A stretch of 64,000 bases of DNA. Source: Bifidobacterium myosotis (GTDB lineage: Bacteria > Actinomycetota > Actinomycetes > Actinomycetales > Bifidobacteriaceae). The stretch spans positions 1 to 64,000 of the forward strand of contig NZ_MWWW01000014.1 in assembly GCF_002259745.1 (NCBI RefSeq). The letters are read 5' to 3'. Each line of letters begins with the position of its first letter. Positions within the stretch are counted from its first letter, which is position 1. A program made the position numbers and the translations under genes. Below the pieces are notes generated by a model, which was given only the letters and a program-made list of their open reading frames with translations, ran no database searches and was not told the origin of the DNA. Shown here piece after piece: positions 37,458 through 45,753 of this stretch.

Positions 37458-38120
37458 ATGGACGCGCGAGTATGGGGAATCGTCACGGATTCCTTCACCA
37501 AGCTACTCATTCCGGGCTTGACGGTGACCATACCGTTGACCCTGATCTCCTTCACCTTCGGTCTGGTGCTGGCGATTGTGGTGGCGCTCATCCGGGTGGC
37601 CAAGGTGCCGGTGGCCTCGCAGATCGCATGGTTCTACGTATGGGTGTTCCGCGGCACGCCATTGCTGGTGCAGCTGTTCGTCATCTTCTTCGGCCTGCCG
37701 TCGGTGGGCATCACGATTCCGGCTCTCCCGTCCGCCGTGATCGCGTTCTCGCTCAACGTGGGCGCCTACGCCTCCGAAACATTGCGCGGCGCGATTCTGG
37801 CGGTGCCCAAGGGGCAGCTCGAGGCAGGTCTCGCGGCCAACATGCCGTACGTGACCATCATGCGGCGCATCATTCTGCCACAGGCGTTCCGATCGGCGTT
37901 CCCGGCACTGTTCAATTCGTTCATCGCGCTGGTCAAGGACACGTCACTGGCCGCGAACATCACCGTGGTGGAGATGTTCATGTCCGCCCAGCGCATTGTG
38001 GCCATCTACTACGAACCGTTGGTGCTGTACATCGAGGTAGGCCTGATCTACCTGTTCTTCTGCACGGTGCTCACCTGGTTGCAGAACTATTGCGAGAAGC
38101 GCCTCAACGCGCATTTCTAG
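37458..38120 (+). CDS. Amino-acid ABC transporter permease
   Basis: The product is 220 aa with about five transmembrane helices. Family motifs: VFRGTPLLVQLFVIFFGLP, the AYASETLRGAILAVPKGQLE EAA-like loop that contacts the ATPase, and LPQAFRSAFPALFNSFIALV. It belongs to the HisM/GlnP group. A single permease gene implies a homodimeric channel. AAAGGA precedes the ATG. It completes the importer with the two genes upstream. Confidence 0.92.
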   Translation: MDARVWGIVTDSFTKLLIPGLTVTIPLTLISFTFGLVLAIVVALIRVAKVPVASQIAWFYVWVFRGTPLLVQLFVIFFGLPSVGITIPALPSAVIAFSLNVGAYASETLRGAILAVPKGQLEAGLAANMPYVTIMRRIILPQAFRSAFPALFNSFIALVKDTSLAANITVVEMFMSAQRIVAIYYEPLVLYIEVGLIYLFFCTVLTWLQNYCEKRLNAHF

Positions 38121-38229
38121 CGGAATTTCGGTGCGCGTAGCTTCCGTCTCGCCGCGCACTGGTAGCATGGATACCGTAAGGACACGGCACAAGGAAGGCC
38201 GTGCTTGGCCCTTGGGAAGGGGGCTTTCG

Positions 38230-39150
38230 ATGGCATCCATAGCAGCCATGTTCGGAGGGACCATGATATTGCTTATTATTCTGCTGGTCGTCATCTTCCT
38301 GTTGCTGTGTGCGGCGTTTTTCGTCGTGCCGCAGCAGCAGGCGTACATCATAGAGCGATTCGGCAAATTCCAGAAGGTGCAGTTCGCGGGCATCCACATG
38401 CGCATTCCGCTCGTGGATCGTATCGCCATGAAGACCAACATGCGCGTCAACCAGCTCAACGTGCAGTTGGAGACCAAGACGCTCGACAACGTGTTCGTCA
38501 CCGTGGTGGCCTCCACGCAGTTCCGCGTGAACCCGGAGAACGTGGCCACCGCCTACTACGAGCTGCGCGATCCGGCTGGACAGCTGCGTAGCTACATGGA
38601 GGACGCGCTGCGCTCCGCCATCCCCGCCCTGACACTGGATGACGCCTTCGCCCGCAAGGACGACGTGGCCTCCGACGTGCAGAAGACCGTGGGCAATGAG
38701 ATGAGCCGGTTCGGCTTCACCGTGGTCAAGACGCTGATCACCGCAATCGATCCCTCGCCGCAGGTCAAGAACGCGATGGACTCCATCAACGCCGCGCAGC
38801 GTGAGAAAGAGGCCACCCGCCAGCGCGCCGAGGCCCAGCGCATCCAGATCGAGACGCAGGCCGCCGCCGAGGCCGAGAAGACCCGTCTGCAGGGTGAAGG
38901 CCAGGCCAACTACCGCCGTGAGATCGCCAACGGTATCGTGGACCAGATCAAGAGTCTGCAGGCGGTGGGCATGAGCATCAACGACGTGAACAACGTGGTG
39001 CTGTTCAACCAGTACCTTGACGTGATGCGCTCGCTGTCCGAGTCCGGCAACGCCAAGACCGTGGTGCTGCCCGCCTCCACGCCCGGCGGCTATCAGGACC
39101 TGTACGAGCAGGTCACCAAGGCCATGCTCACCGCATCCGATGTGAAGTGA
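38230..39150 (+). CDS. SPFH/band 7 (stomatin-like) membrane protein
   Basis: The product is about 306 aa from ATG 38230 (GGAAGGGGG 6 nt upstream). One N-terminal transmembrane helix (MILLIILLVVIFLLLCAAFF) leads into an SPFH domain: VPQQQAYIIERFGKFQKVQF, GIHMRIPLVDRIAMKTNMRV and DLRDPAGQLRSYMEDALRS-like text. It is followed by a long Ala/Glu/Gln coiled coil (AQREKEATRQRAEAQRIQIE) and a C-terminal GYQDLYEQ. Such proteins oligomerise in membrane microdomains; many partner with an NfeD protein, which is not seen here. It is convergent with the patatin gene. Confidence 0.92.
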   Translation: MASIAAMFGGTMILLIILLVVIFLLLCAAFFVVPQQQAYIIERFGKFQKVQFAGIHMRIPLVDRIAMKTNMRVNQLNVQLETKTLDNVFVTVVASTQFRVNPENVATAYYELRDPAGQLRSYMEDALRSAIPALTLDDAFARKDDVASDVQKTVGNEMSRFGFTVVKTLITAIDPSPQVKNAMDSINAAQREKEATRQRAEAQRIQIETQAAAEAEKTRLQGEGQANYRREIANGIVDQIKSLQAVGMSINDVNNVVLFNQYLDVMRSLSESGNAKTVVLPASTPGGYQDLYEQVTKAMLTASDVK

Positions 39151-39163
39151 CGGAGCGACTGTA

Positions 39164-39202
39164 GACGCCCGGTCACTGGGATGATGAACGTGATCGGGCG
39201 TC
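39164..39202. terminator. Bidirectional terminator
   Basis: GACGCCCGGTCAC (39164-39176) pairs with GTGATCGGGCGTC (39190-39202) between convergent genes. Confidence 0.7.
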
Positions 39203-39228
39203 AATTGGTCGTTGGTGCTTGCTAGCGG

Positions 39229-40077
39229 TTACCGCCCCAGGAACTTCGGAATCGCCTCGGCTGCGGCGTAGCCCTTGCGGTACATCATCTCGAGGCCCTC
39301 GAAGTTCTTCTTGAGGGTGTTGAGGCCGTACAACTCCTCGGGGGCGAGGATGAGCACGCGTCCCTCGGCCTCGTACTGCTTTGCGAGCTCGATTTCGTCG
39401 TTGTAGGTCCTGTAGCGCTCGCGAAGCCGTTCGGCCGCCGCCGGATACGTGCGCTCCAAAATACGCGCGGGGGCCAGATCCTTGCGCTGCTGGCGGACCT
39501 CGTCGCGCAAACGGGACAGAATCAGGATCACACGTTCATACCCGTCGTCCAGCGCCTTCTGCACCGGGACCGGGTCGGCGATGCCGCCGTCGAAATACGG
39601 CACACCGTCCACGACGTACGGTTCGCAGGCCACCGGCACCGCGGACGACGCCTTGACGATGTCGAAATCGTCGTACCGGATACGGGACTTGTCGAAGTAC
39701 TTGGCTGAGCCGTCCTCCGCATTGCAGGCAACCACCGTGAACCCGGTGGGATTGGCCTCGAATGCCTCAAAATCCACCGGATACTCGCCGTCATGGTTGC
39801 TCAGCGTTCCATAGATGTAGTCCAGATTGGCGAAGTTGTGGTTCTTGAAGAAGCTTTCCGCGCTCGCATACTCCTTGCGGAAGGCGTACTTGGTGTAGAA
39901 CGTGTGGTTGCGGCCATGCTGGCGGGCGATGAACGAGGTCATGTTGGCCGCGCCGGCGGAGACGCCGTAGCACATGTCCACGTCGATGCCGTCCTCCAGC
40001 ATGCGATCCATCACGCCGCAGCCGAAAATTGCGCGGAATCCGCCGCCGACGTCAATCATCGCGGACTTTGCTGTCAT
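39229..40077 (-). CDS. Patatin-like phospholipase
   Basis: The product is 282 aa. It starts MTAKSAMIDVGGGFRAIFGC, a glycine-rich oxyanion loop, followed by the nucleophile elbow GVSAG (Ser about 40) and the catalytic Asp in DGGIADP (about 163), the Ser-Asp dyad of patatins. No signal peptide is seen, so it is cytoplasmic; it resembles YjjU-type proteins. The C-terminal 100 residues (LSRLRDEVRQQRKDLAPARI and so on) are helical. It presumably hydrolyses lipid acyl esters; the physiological role is unknown. Palindromic array 3 lies 80 bp upstream of the start. Confidence 0.9.
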   Translation of the reverse strand: MTAKSAMIDVGGGFRAIFGCGVMDRMLEDGIDVDMCYGVSAGAANMTSFIARQHGRNHTFYTKYAFRKEYASAESFFKNHNFANLDYIYGTLSNHDGEYPVDFEAFEANPTGFTVVACNAEDGSAKYFDKSRIRYDDFDIVKASSAVPVACEPYVVDGVPYFDGGIADPVPVQKALDDGYERVILILSRLRDEVRQQRKDLAPARILERTYPAAAERLRERYRTYNDEIELAKQYEAEGRVLILAPEELYGLNTLKKNFEGLEMMYRKGYAAAEAIPKFLGR

Positions 40078-40156
40078 GACTACCCCCTGTTCAATCCGAT
40101 AGGGCAGAGCTTACGCGCTCCGACCGGACAAGGCACTGGACAATGCACCCCATGAT

Positions 40157-40275
40157 GTAGGGATTTTCCCACCGTGTAGGGAAACCCCCACGGTGTAGTA
40201 ACGAAAAACGGCTTAATTCCGCCATTCTTCATTTTTGCATCCCTACATGGTGGGAAATTCCCTACACGGTGGGAC
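40157..40275. repeat. Phased palindromic repeat array 3 (19-bp units)
   Basis: GTAGG/GTAGT cores recur at 40157, 40176 and 40195 (19 bp apart) in the unit CCCACCGTGTAGGGAAA. The inverse CCCTACATGGTGGGAAAT and CCCTACACGGTGGGA follows, with CCTAC cores at 40242 and 40261, again 19 bp apart. The axis lies near 40220 in an AT-rich centre. Architecture matches arrays 1, 2 and 4, but the period is 19 rather than 21. Confidence 0.8.
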
Positions 40276-40445
40276 GTGACGGGGGGAGATGTTGTGGGAC
40301 GGGACGCAGTGCGGGAGGCAGCGGAGAAATGTGTGCGCGCTCAGGGCACGCACCACATACAGCAGGACTATTCCCCGGACACGGAGCCAGGGCACATTGG
40401 AGAAGCCGTGTGCTTCCATTCAGGGACATTAGGGGTGTTACCTCA

Positions 40446-40561
40446 GGCCTGTTGAACCAACTTTGACATACAGGGTGAGGGTGAGTCGGTTGGGTTGATT
40501 TCAATCAACCCAACCGACATCCGAACTGATTCATCTCGGTCAATTCCGGCTTAACAGGGCT
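40446..40561. mobile_element. Type A-related miniature element (divergent)
   Basis: GGCCTGTTGAACCAACTTTG on the left and CCGGCTTAACAGGGC on the right are related to the type A ends. The middle is a second palindrome (GTCGGTTGGGTTGATTT with AATCAACCCAACCGAC). It begins five bases after the murI stop codon and could act as murI's terminator. Confidence 0.6.
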
Positions 40562-40566
40562 GTACG

Positions 40567-41361
40567 CTATCGGTCGAGCAAATCGCGCGACAGCTCGGCT
40601 ATACGCGCCGACGGGTCGGAGTTGGAGAGCTCCACGCTGCCGACGGCGTCTTCCGGCGCCAGCTTGCCCAGGGATTCGAGCACCACGCCGAGGTGACGCA
40701 CCGTGCCTTCGTTGCCGTCGATGATCGCGGCGCGTTCGGGGAGCAGCTCGCGGAAATAGTCACGGTAGAACACGAAATGCGTGCAGCCGAGCACCACCGA
40801 ATCGATGCGGTCGAGGTCGTATTGGTCGAAATACCCGTGCAGGGTGCGCATCACCAGATCATGGTTGTCGAGCCGGCCGGACTCCACGATCTCCACCAAA
40901 TCGGGGCACGGCTCCTTGTAGATCTCATTGTCCGAGTCGAACCGGTCCATCAGCTTGGCGAATTTGCGCTCGCGCAACGTCAACGGCGTGGCCGCCACAA
41001 TCACGCGCTGCGGGATATGATGCGGGTCGGACGGCACGTCCCCCCGGTCGCAGGCGATTTTCAGCGCCGGCTCCATGCCGATGATCGGGATGTCATACCG
41101 CTCACGCAGGTCGTTCACCGCAGCCGATGTGGCCGTGTTGCAGGCAATGACCACGGCCTTGACGCCCTGTTTCACAAAGTGTTCCATGATGTCGAAGCTC
41201 AGCGCGCGCACCTGCTCCGGCGTCTTGGTGCCGTACGGCGCGTTGGCGGAATCGCCGAAATACAGCACATGCTCGCCCGGCATGTCCTTCACCATCTGAC
41301 GAACCACCGAAATGCCGCCGAGACCTGAATCGAACACGCCGATCGGCGATGTTGAGCTCAT
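40567..41361 (-). CDS. murI: Glutamate racemase
   Basis: The product is 264 aa, normal length. It begins [17 protein letters not shown], and the two catalytic cysteines are in [10 protein letters not shown] (about residue 74) and [10 protein letters not shown] (about 193). It interconverts L- and D-glutamate for peptidoglycan. It is divergent from dapF at 41420, another cell-wall/lysine gene; the 58-bp gap must hold both promoters. A type A-like element directly follows the stop codon. Confidence 0.96.
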   Translation of the reverse strand: MSSTSPIGVFDSGLGGISVVRQMVKDMPGEHVLYFGDSANAPYGTKTPEQVRALSFDIMEHFVKQGVKAVVIACNTATSAAVNDLRERYDIPIIGMEPALKIACDRGDVPSDPHHIPQRVIVAATPLTLRERKFAKLMDRFDSDNEIYKEPCPDLVEIVESGRLDNHDLVMRTLHGYFDQYDLDRIDSVVLGCTHFVFYRDYFRELLPERAAIIDGNEGTVRHLGVVLESLGKLAPEDAVGSVELSNSDPSARIAELSRDLLDR

Positions 41362-41419
41362 GTCTGATTCCTCCTGTTGTTGACGCCGCAGTGTCGGTTA
41401 CCAGAGTACTCTGTAAGCC

Positions 41420-42313
41420 ATGAGTCTTCCGCAACAAGTGACCAAGGTGCACGCCACCGGCAATGATTTCGTGGTGTATCTCGACCGTTCGGGTGAATTC
41501 GAGCCCACGCCAGATGAGATTCGATTCCTGTGCGACCGGCATTTCGGCATCGGCGGCGACGGGCTGATTCGCCTGACCGCTCCCGAGCATGTCTCCGATC
41601 TGAGCCGCGAACAGGTGGCCGTCATGCACGCCGATGGGGCGCAATGGTTCATGGACTATCGAAACGCCGACGGCTCCTTGGCGGAGATGTGCGGCAACGG
41701 CACGCGCGCAATCACCCTGTTCGCCCAGCACGAGGGCGTCGCCGACTCGACCGAACCGTTCCGGCTTGGCACGCGCGCCGGAGTCAAGGTGCTTACGCCG
41801 CGGGGCAATATGAAGCCGTATGGCGCCAACGTGTTCCAAGTGGAGATGGGGGCGTGGCACATCGGCGAGGAGGATGCCTACGAGGTCACCATCCCGGGCA
41901 CGCCGGGCTCCGCACGGGGCACGTTCGTGGATATGGGCAATCCGCATGTGGTGGCGGTGATCGAGGATGCCTTCGCCACGCTGCCGGTGGTCGAGGATCT
42001 GGACCTCGTCACCAAGCCCGTGGTCTCCCCGGTGATCGAGTCGGACCAGAACGTGGAGTTTGTGCGCATCGACGACATCGACCAGAACGCCGGCGTGGGC
42101 GAGGCGACGATGCGCGTCAACGAACGCGGCTGCGGCGAGACGCTGTCGTGCGGCACGGGTCTGTGCGCCACCGGCGTGGTGCTGCGCGTCAAGACCGGCA
42201 TCGACCATTGGGACATCACCGTGCGCGGAGGCACGCTGCGCGTCGATGTCAGTGCCGATGACGTGCGGCTGACCGGTTCGGCCACGCTGGTCGGCGAGGT
42301 GACGCTGCTATAG
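41420..42313 (+). CDS. dapF: Diaminopimelate epimerase
   Basis: The product is 297 aa. It has KVHATGNDFVVY at the N-terminus and the two active-site cysteines in AEMCGNGTRA (Cys about 91) and ETLSCGTGLCA (Cys about 244), one in each pseudo-symmetric half. It converts LL- to meso-diaminopimelate for lysine synthesis (many bifidobacteria use Lys or Orn cell walls). The second motif reads SCGTG where ACGTG is most common. It is divergent from murI. Confidence 0.95.
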   Translation: MSLPQQVTKVHATGNDFVVYLDRSGEFEPTPDEIRFLCDRHFGIGGDGLIRLTAPEHVSDLSREQVAVMHADGAQWFMDYRNADGSLAEMCGNGTRAITLFAQHEGVADSTEPFRLGTRAGVKVLTPRGNMKPYGANVFQVEMGAWHIGEEDAYEVTIPGTPGSARGTFVDMGNPHVVAVIEDAFATLPVVEDLDLVTKPVVSPVIESDQNVEFVRIDDIDQNAGVGEATMRVNERGCGETLSCGTGLCATGVVLRVKTGIDHWDITVRGGTLRVDVSADDVRLTGSATLVGEVTLL

Positions 42314-42425
42314 GCTGCCGGTCCGGCCGAATCGGGGATTGTTATCGCTGTTCTTGCGGTCTCGCTGCTGCGGGGCCGCATTTTGATCCTCCCGATTGAG
42401 GCCTGTACAGCCGTGCGTCATTGCT

Positions 42426-42544
42426 AGTGGTCTGTCTCGCAATTGTTTGAGTAGTGCCGGTCCTCTCGGAGAGGGGCTGTCAGCGAAGCTGACTGGGGGA
42501 GAGGCAGAAGCTGAACCTCTCAATTATTCTAGAGACAGACCACT
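42426..42544. mobile_element. Miniature inverted-repeat element, type C
   Basis: AGTGGTCTGTCTC (42426-42438) and its exact inverse GAGACAGACCACT (42532-42544) bound a 119-bp element with an internal stem around GCTGTCAGCGAAGCTGACTG. It abuts the type B element two bases downstream. There is no coding capacity. Confidence 0.7.
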
Positions 42545-42546
42545 GG

Positions 42547-42785
42547 TATCCCGCGCCAAAATTCGTTGACTATATTTTGGCTCTGTTAAACCAACTTTGA
42601 CACACAAGGTGGGCCATATAGGTTGATTTCCTAGGAAAATCAACCCACTCTGAACCCAGATTGGGTAGCATATGTCAATTCTGGTTTAACAGAGCCCATA
42701 TTTTTAGCTCCCCTTGTTAGGGGAGCTGGCCCGCGAAGCGGTCTAAGGGGTAGTGAATCAATAAACGAATTCATGGCGCAGGATA
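42547..42785. mobile_element. Type B miniature element interrupted by a type A element
   Basis: The left end TATCCCGCGCCAAAATTCGT and the right end GCGCAGGATA match element B (1411-1525). Its middle is split by a type A element at 42579-42696, with B sequence (GCTCCCCTTGTTAGGGGAGC) resuming just after. This is the reverse nesting of the 1355-1591 locus. Confidence 0.75.
42579..42696. mobile_element. Type A miniature element, intact copy (118 bp)
   Basis: It runs from GGCTCTGTTAAACCAACTTT to CAATTCTGGTTTAACAGAGC plus C. The flanks TATATTTT and CATATTTT match at 7 of 8 positions, supporting an 8-bp target duplication. It is almost identical to the copy at 1355-1591 outside that copy's insert, so both moved recently. 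Confidence 0.8.
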
Positions 42786-42870
42786 CTCAGTTATATCCGC
42801 GTGTGGGGCCGTCTCAGGCAGGAGCTGCTCAGGCGGAGGCCGCCTCAGGCAGGAGCCGGACCGGCGATCC

Positions 42871-43623
42871 TCAGGCGAACAGCGCGGCGCCTTCAGTGGC
42901 GATGATGAGCACTACGATGGCCACGATCCACAGCACATCAATCATGAGGTCGATGCCGAGACGGTAGTACTTCGACAATCCAACCGGAATCTTGCCGTCC
43001 TTGCCGGACGGCAGCCCCTGAACGGCGACGGTGGCGTGGCTGAGCGCCATGAATTGGATGGTGGTCGAGAACATGAGCGTCAGGCACCACGGGCACAGCG
43101 CGTGGATCACGAACAGCGACTGGGTGCTCAGCCAGTACGAGTAGGCCAGCGCGGCGAGACCGCCCAGCCATGTGCAGGCGGCGAACCAGCGCGGCACACG
43201 CACACGGGCCAATCCAATCACCGCGATGGTGACGAACACGCTTTCGGCGGCGATGCCGAAGAAGGCGTTCGGATAGGACAGTCCGCCGAACTTCACGATT
43301 TCCGCCTGCCAGGACTGCGCGACGGTGGAGCAGGAGATTACGGCGTTCACATCGCAGCCGAGCGAAGCCCCGGGGTTGCGGGCCAATTGCAGCGTCTCCG
43401 CGGAGAGGATGAACGACGTGCCCAACGCCACGAGCGAGGCGATCAGCGCGATGAGATACGTCCATGTGGCGGAATGACGCCAGCCGGTGAATCGCGGCGC
43501 GTCGAGCAGGATATCGGATTGCGACTCGCTGAAACCGGTATTGGCGGACTGGACGTCGCCGGCGTTTTCGGTGTCGTCAACGGTGTCGGTGGAAGCGGAT
43601 GTGATGCGTGTTGTGCTCGTCAT
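42871..43623 (-). CDS. Vitamin K epoxide reductase family membrane protein
   Basis: The product is about 250 aa from ATG 43623 (GGGGGA upstream; the longer frame to 43818 is not supported). It has a 45-residue polar N-terminus, then four or five transmembrane helices. Family cysteines: Cys90 and Cys98 in the first loop (LGCDVNAVISCST) and the redox pair CPWC (about 177-180). VKOR proteins reoxidise DsbA-like partners using quinones and so support extracytoplasmic disulfide formation. No DsbA-like partner is adjacent. In actinobacteria this pathway is needed for pili and other secreted proteins. Confidence 0.9.
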   Translation of the reverse strand: MTSTTRITSASTDTVDDTENAGDVQSANTGFSESQSDILLDAPRFTGWRHSATWTYLIALIASLVALGTSFILSAETLQLARNPGASLGCDVNAVISCSTVAQSWQAEIVKFGGLSYPNAFFGIAAESVFVTIAVIGLARVRVPRWFAACTWLGGLAALAYSYWLSTQSLFVIHALCPWCLTLMFSTTIQFMALSHATVAVQGLPSGKDGKIPVGLSKYYRLGIDLMIDVLWIVAIVVLIIATEGAALFA

Positions 43624-43924
43624 GGTGTCCCCCTGCAGTGTTGCGTGGCCTTGTCCTGGAGTCGATACGCCTCGTGCCTGCCGTTGGTGCCGATTATTCC
43701 ACGTCGTTGGTGTCACGATGGGGAAGCGGCATGCCGGTAGGGCGTGAGCGCATCCTGCCAGCTCCGTGGGGACGGGCCTCGGTGTGCTGGGCTCCAGCCT
43801 AGCGTCTGCGCTTGTCATGTGCGGCGGATTGCTTCATATGATTCGCTATCCGCCGAAGGCGAAGGCGACGGGCGGCAAGCCGGCATCGGCCCCGCGTACG
43901 GAAAAGGCGGCAAAACGGGTTACG

Positions 43925-44818
43925 ATGGAGAGTATGACTGGATACGTGATGCCTGCAATGCCGCCTGCGACCGGGTGGGATATCCACTGCCACACCGTGT
44001 TCTCCGACGGTACGGAAACGCCGACCACGCTTGCCGAGCAGTCGAAGGCGCTGAGGCTGTGCGGCGTCGCCATCTCCGATCATGACACCACCGCCGGCTG
44101 GGGTGAAGCCGAGGCGGCGGCGCGACAGGTCGGGCTGCCGTTGCTGCGTGGCACCGAGATCACCGCCACCGACGAAGATCTGTCCGTGCATATGCTCGGC
44201 TATCAGTACGACCCGGCCAATGCGCACATCGTGAATCTGTTCGAAACCACACGCGCCGCACGGCTCAGGCGCACGCAGCGCATGGTCGAGCTGTTGTCCC
44301 GTGATTACCCGATTACCTGGCAGTCCGTCCTCGATCAGGTCAAGGAAGGCGGCAAGACCACCATTGGAAGGCCGCATATCGCAGACGCGCTGGTGAGCGC
44401 CGGCGTCTATGAGAACCGTTCGCAGGCGTTCGCTGATGCGGTCAACTCGGCGTCCAAGTACTACATCCCCACGCCCTCGCCCACCACGCATGAGGTGGTG
44501 GCGGCGGTCAAGGAGGCCGGGGGTGTGGTCATCATCGCCCACGCCGGTGATTTGAGCCGCAACCCCCGCCTGATGACGGACACCCAGATCGAGGCGTTGG
44601 CTGATGAGGGGTTGGATGGTCTGGAGGTATGGCATCGCGGCAATCCGCCCGAACAGCGCGAACGGCTGCTTGACATCTGCCGTAGACGCCATCTGCTGGT
44701 CACCGGCGGGTCCGATTGGCATGGCAAGGGCAAGCCGAACCGGCTGGGGGAGAACCTCACCGACGAGGCCACCGTCGCCGAAATCGTGCGTAGGGGTGTG
44801 CTGCCACTGTACCGATGA
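43925..44818 (+). CDS. PHP-domain phosphoesterase
   Basis: The product is about 297 aa from ATG 43925; upstream in-frame starts (43838, 43766) are possible. The PHP metal ligands are visible: DIHCHTVFSDGTETP (His21, His23), ISDHDTTAG, RGTEIT, VVIIAHAGDLS and TGGSDWHGKGKPN. This layout fits the YciV/TrpH-like group that hydrolyses 3',5'-nucleoside bisphosphates or short RNA ends (5'-3' exonuclease RNase AM). The precise substrate is inference. It is divergent from the VKOR gene. Confidence 0.88.
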   Translation: MESMTGYVMPAMPPATGWDIHCHTVFSDGTETPTTLAEQSKALRLCGVAISDHDTTAGWGEAEAAARQVGLPLLRGTEITATDEDLSVHMLGYQYDPANAHIVNLFETTRAARLRRTQRMVELLSRDYPITWQSVLDQVKEGGKTTIGRPHIADALVSAGVYENRSQAFADAVNSASKYYIPTPSPTTHEVVAAVKEAGGVVIIAHAGDLSRNPRLMTDTQIEALADEGLDGLEVWHRGNPPEQRERLLDICRRRHLLVTGGSDWHGKGKPNRLGENLTDEATVAEIVRRGVLPLYR

Positions 44819-45027
44819 TGGCGACGCGATGCGTCGGGTTATGCCAGATGGCGCGCGTCGGATTATGTTGGCCGATGCTGGTTGGTGCTGGTTGGCACCG
44901 CCGCCGAACCGGCATTGCTGGGTTTGACGGCACCTGTTTGGCGACGTTAAACAGATATCATCAACCGATGTTTCAATCGATGGTATTGAACCGGCATCGT
45001 TGAACCGGTATTGCATATCAGATAACC

Positions 45028-45227
45028 GTCGGTTTTCGAATCACTGTCGGATTTCGACGTTTACCTGTCGGATTTCGAAGTTTGACTGACGGTTCTCGAC
45101 GCTTGACTGTCGGTTCTCGTACACCACATGTATGAAATCCGACAGTCAAGCGTAGAAACCCGACAGTCAAGCGATGGGGTCCGACAGTTAGATGTCGAAA
45201 TCCATCAGGCAAACGTCGAGAACCGAC
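45028..45227. repeat. Phased palindromic repeat array 4 (21-bp units, 5 direct + 5 inverted)
   Basis: GTCGG-type cores stand at 45028, 45046, 45067, 45088 and 45109 (the last four exactly 21 bp apart; unit CTGTCGGATTTCGAAGTTTG plus A). After a centre with TACACCACATGTA, inverse CCGAC-type cores stand at 45139, 45160, 45181, 45202 and 45223, all exactly 21 bp apart. The axis is near 45126. It lies between the convergent PHP and DUF3107 genes, and the rest of 44819-45331 has no recognisable gene. Confidence 0.88.
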
Positions 45228-45331
45228 ACATAAATAGTTGGGGAAGGTCTGCGGGGGCCAAGACAGGGGTTTGGGGTGCAAGCCAGGGGTTTGGGTCCGC
45301 GATAGGGGCCCAAGATAAGGGCTCAAGACGA

Positions 45332-45556
45332 TCAGAGGGCGCCGAAACCGACGGCGTGCTTGGTCTCCGAGCCGATGATGGCGTAGCCGAGGGCCTTGGC
45401 GGGCACGATGATGCGGCGACCCTTGTCGTCGGTCAGGTCGATGGAGGCGCCGGTCTCCACGGCCTGCGCGATGACTGCGCTCACCTTGTCCGCGGAATCC
45501 TCGGTGCTGAAGTTCACCGGTCGTGCCACGTTCTGAATGCCCAGTTCGATATCCAT
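45332..45556 (-). CDS. DUF3107 family protein
   Basis: The product is 74 aa: MDIELGIQNVARPVNFSTED, SADKVSAVIAQAVETGASID, DDKGRRIIVPAKALGYAIIG. This matches the small actinobacterial DUF3107 family (mycobacterial TB9.4 type), of unknown function. GAGGAG precedes the ATG. Neighbouring genes (UvrD, zincin, Lon-like) belong to the same conserved actinobacterial neighbourhood. Confidence 0.88.
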   Translation of the reverse strand: MDIELGIQNVARPVNFSTEDSADKVSAVIAQAVETGASIDLTDDKGRRIIVPAKALGYAIIGSETKHAVGFGAL

Positions 45557-45753
45557 GAATACTCCTCGTTGGTCCGGTCCGTTTTCGGCCGGTGATGTGA
45601 TGTGCCGGTTGCGGCGGTGCCGTCATGCGAGGTGACGCATGACGGTGGTCATGTGGCCGTGTGACCATATGACCACCGCAATCGGCTATGTTCGGTTGGT
45701 CTGTTATCGATTATGTCCCATTGCGTCGTCCGTCGAGAGCGGCGGCGCGATGG

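Noticed and set aside
45018..45668. Minus-strand open frame with a heptad-like repeat (HRLTVGF and KRREPSV phrases)
   Set aside because: The frame stays open because the DNA repeat is 21 bp, a multiple of 3. There is no ribosome site, and it covers the real DUF3107 gene in another frame.
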